In this document: in pieces, positions 63,117-64,000 of the stretch
Numbering within the stretch: position 1 is the stretch's first letter
Layout of the letters: each line of letters begins with the position of its first letter
Source: Phenylobacterium montanum
GTDB lineage: Bacteria; Pseudomonadota; Alphaproteobacteria; Caulobacterales; Caulobacteraceae
Direction: 5' to 3'
NCBI RefSeq assembly: GCF_018135625.1
Contig: NZ_CP073078.1
Span: 2,202,501-2,266,500, forward strand
DNA length: 64,000 bases
Translations under genes and position numbers: made by a program
Notes under the pieces: model-generated
What the model was told of the DNA's origin: nothing
Database searches by the model: none
The model's input: the letters and a program-made list of their open reading frames with translations, nothing else

Positions 63117-64000
63117 GCGATGCCAACGGGGGGCTGTCCGAAGTGGATCCGGCCATAGTTGATGGCCGCGCTGTCAGACTGGTGGGCCAGATGGCCGCGC
63201 AGCACGCCGACGTTGCGCCAATAGCGGCCGAGCATGGCGTCCCTCTTTGACGCCGATGAACCCGCGGTGCGGAACATGATGTCTACGGCCTCGTGGGCGA
63301 GATGGATGCTCTGGAGGATGACCAGCGCCAGGCGACGCGCATCGTCGTCGGCGCATGGGGCGCCGGTTGCGCAGGTGCGCTCGGCTATCTCCATGTAGTC
63401 AGCCGCGGTCTGGAGCAAGGCCGCCCGCGCCGTATCGACCAATGCGCGGCACCGGCCGTAGTTCAACTGATACTCGGCCAGCTGGAGACGAGGCGCGCCG
63501 GTCGGACCCGTGGCCTTTCGAGCCAAGAAGGTCTCCTCGTACAGATCGAGCGCGCCCTCGGCCGCGCCTACGACGACCGATGCAGATTCCAGGATGATGA
63601 AGGGTCGCGCAGGACCGTGGAAGAGCGGGGCGTCGGCATAGGCTTCAGGCGGCAAGACCCGGTCTTGCCCGGGGTAAGGCTTGGCGCGGTGCTCGGGCAC
63701 GAACACGTCCTTCATAACGACCCGATCCGACCCGGTGCCCTGCATCCCGATCACATCCCAGTTGCGGACGATTTCGTAGTCGCTCCGGTCAAATAGGCCC
63801 ATACGCATCGCGGGGGCGCCAGACGCCGGTTCCGCCACCATGAAGGCCAGCAGGATATGGGTGGCGTGGGCGCAGCCCGAGGCATAGTCCCAGGCTCCGC
63901 TGACCCGGAACCCCCCGGGAACGGCGTGGCCCACGCCCTGCGGCGCGGCGACCTCGGGTGCTCGAAACTCGCCGCTCGCGCCATAGGCTTCGCGTTGCGC
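63113..64000 (-). CDS. Acyl-CoA-dehydrogenase-type flavin monooxygenase, 5' end outside window
   Basis: The frame stays open to the right edge; about 295 C-terminal residues are visible. They include the beta-domain end (GHAVPGGFRVSGAWDYASGC), WDVIGMQGTGSDRVVMKDVFVP, and the C-terminal helices (SASKRDAMLGRYWRNVGVLRGHLAHQ). The GMQGTGS...V.DVFVP and RD.....H patterns match the HsaA/HpaH-like group-D monooxygenases, which take reduced flavin from a separate reductase and hydroxylate aromatic or related substrates. Confidence 0.88.
   Translation of the reverse strand, partial: AQREAYGASGEFRAPEVAAPQGVGHAVPGGFRVSGAWDYASGCAHATHILLAFMVAEPASGAPAMRMGLFDRSDYEIVRNWDVIGMQGTGSDRVVMKDVFVPEHRAKPYPGQDRVLPPEAYADAPLFHGPARPFIILESASVVVGAAEGALDLYEETFLARKATGPTGAPRLQLAEYQLNYGRCRALVDTARAALLQTAADYMEIAERTCATGAPCADDDARRLALVILQSIHLAHEAVDIMFRTAGSSASKRDAMLGRYWRNVGVLRGHLAHQSDSAAINYGRIHFGQPPVGIA

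Overview
High-GC genomic DNA from an alphaproteobacterium, most likely Caulobacterales (Phenylobacterium/Caulobacter type). The clues are very high GC with long antisense open frames, a two-domain cold-shock protein, an HWE-type histidine kinase with a lone CheY-like receiver elsewhere in the window, FixK-like boxes, a TonB receptor, and a trb/traG cluster of the kind found in alphaproteobacterial integrative elements. No rRNA, tRNA, CRISPR array, integrase or transposase was seen.

1-13 kb: a Fic-domain gene cut by the left edge, with palindromic operators upstream. A complete mating-pair-formation operon follows on the minus strand, in transcription order traG, a ribbon-helix-helix gene, trbB, trbC, trbD, trbE, trbJ, trbK-alt, trbL, trbF, trbG, trbI and a DUF2274 gene. 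Relaxase and integrase are not in view.

13-17.5 kb: accessory genes, namely a lone receiver domain, an XRE regulator, a small unknown, a nucleotidyltransferase-HEPN fusion, a double cold-shock protein and a GNAT acetyltransferase.

17.5-29.5 kb: a probable defence island. It starts with a 454-aa protein carrying a PD-(D/E)XK nuclease signature and an unknown partner interrupted by an in-frame stop, then rmuC. Next is a four-gene ubiquitin-like conjugation operon (Ubl, E2, JAMM peptidase, E1) matching Bil (bacterial ISG15-like) anti-phage systems. Immediately upstream, on the same strand, lies a three-gene operon: a sigma-factor-like HTH protein, an unknown, and a giant ImmA/IrrE-UvrD helicase with a degenerate Cas4/AddB-like C-terminus. 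A 32-bp element with 27 matches sits at the same distance (54-55 nt) upstream of the first gene of both operons and was not noticed elsewhere, so I infer the two are co-regulated. This is the most interesting observation in the window.

29.7-55 kb: ordinary accessory and chromosomal genes. They include an HWE kinase, a 1208-aa Gly/Ala repeat protein, a ferritin-like/methyltransferase/DUF4242 operon opposite a LysR regulator, two HxlR regulators divergent from redox enzymes, and a hybrid-kinase/response-regulator pair. That pair lies between two direct copies of a ~420-bp repeat, each encoding a 65-aa protein behind an identical FixK-like box. PadR, alpha/beta hydrolases, DUF805, an HCCA-isomerase-like protein and a broken GST gene follow.

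55-64 kb: a probable catabolic cluster. It holds a TonB receptor, a RibB with a dead GTP-cyclohydrolase domain translationally coupled to a flavin reductase, two SDR proteins, an IclR regulator, an NTF2-like protein and an acyl-CoA-dehydrogenase-type flavin monooxygenase running off the right edge. The flavin genes probably supply reduced flavin to that monooxygenase.
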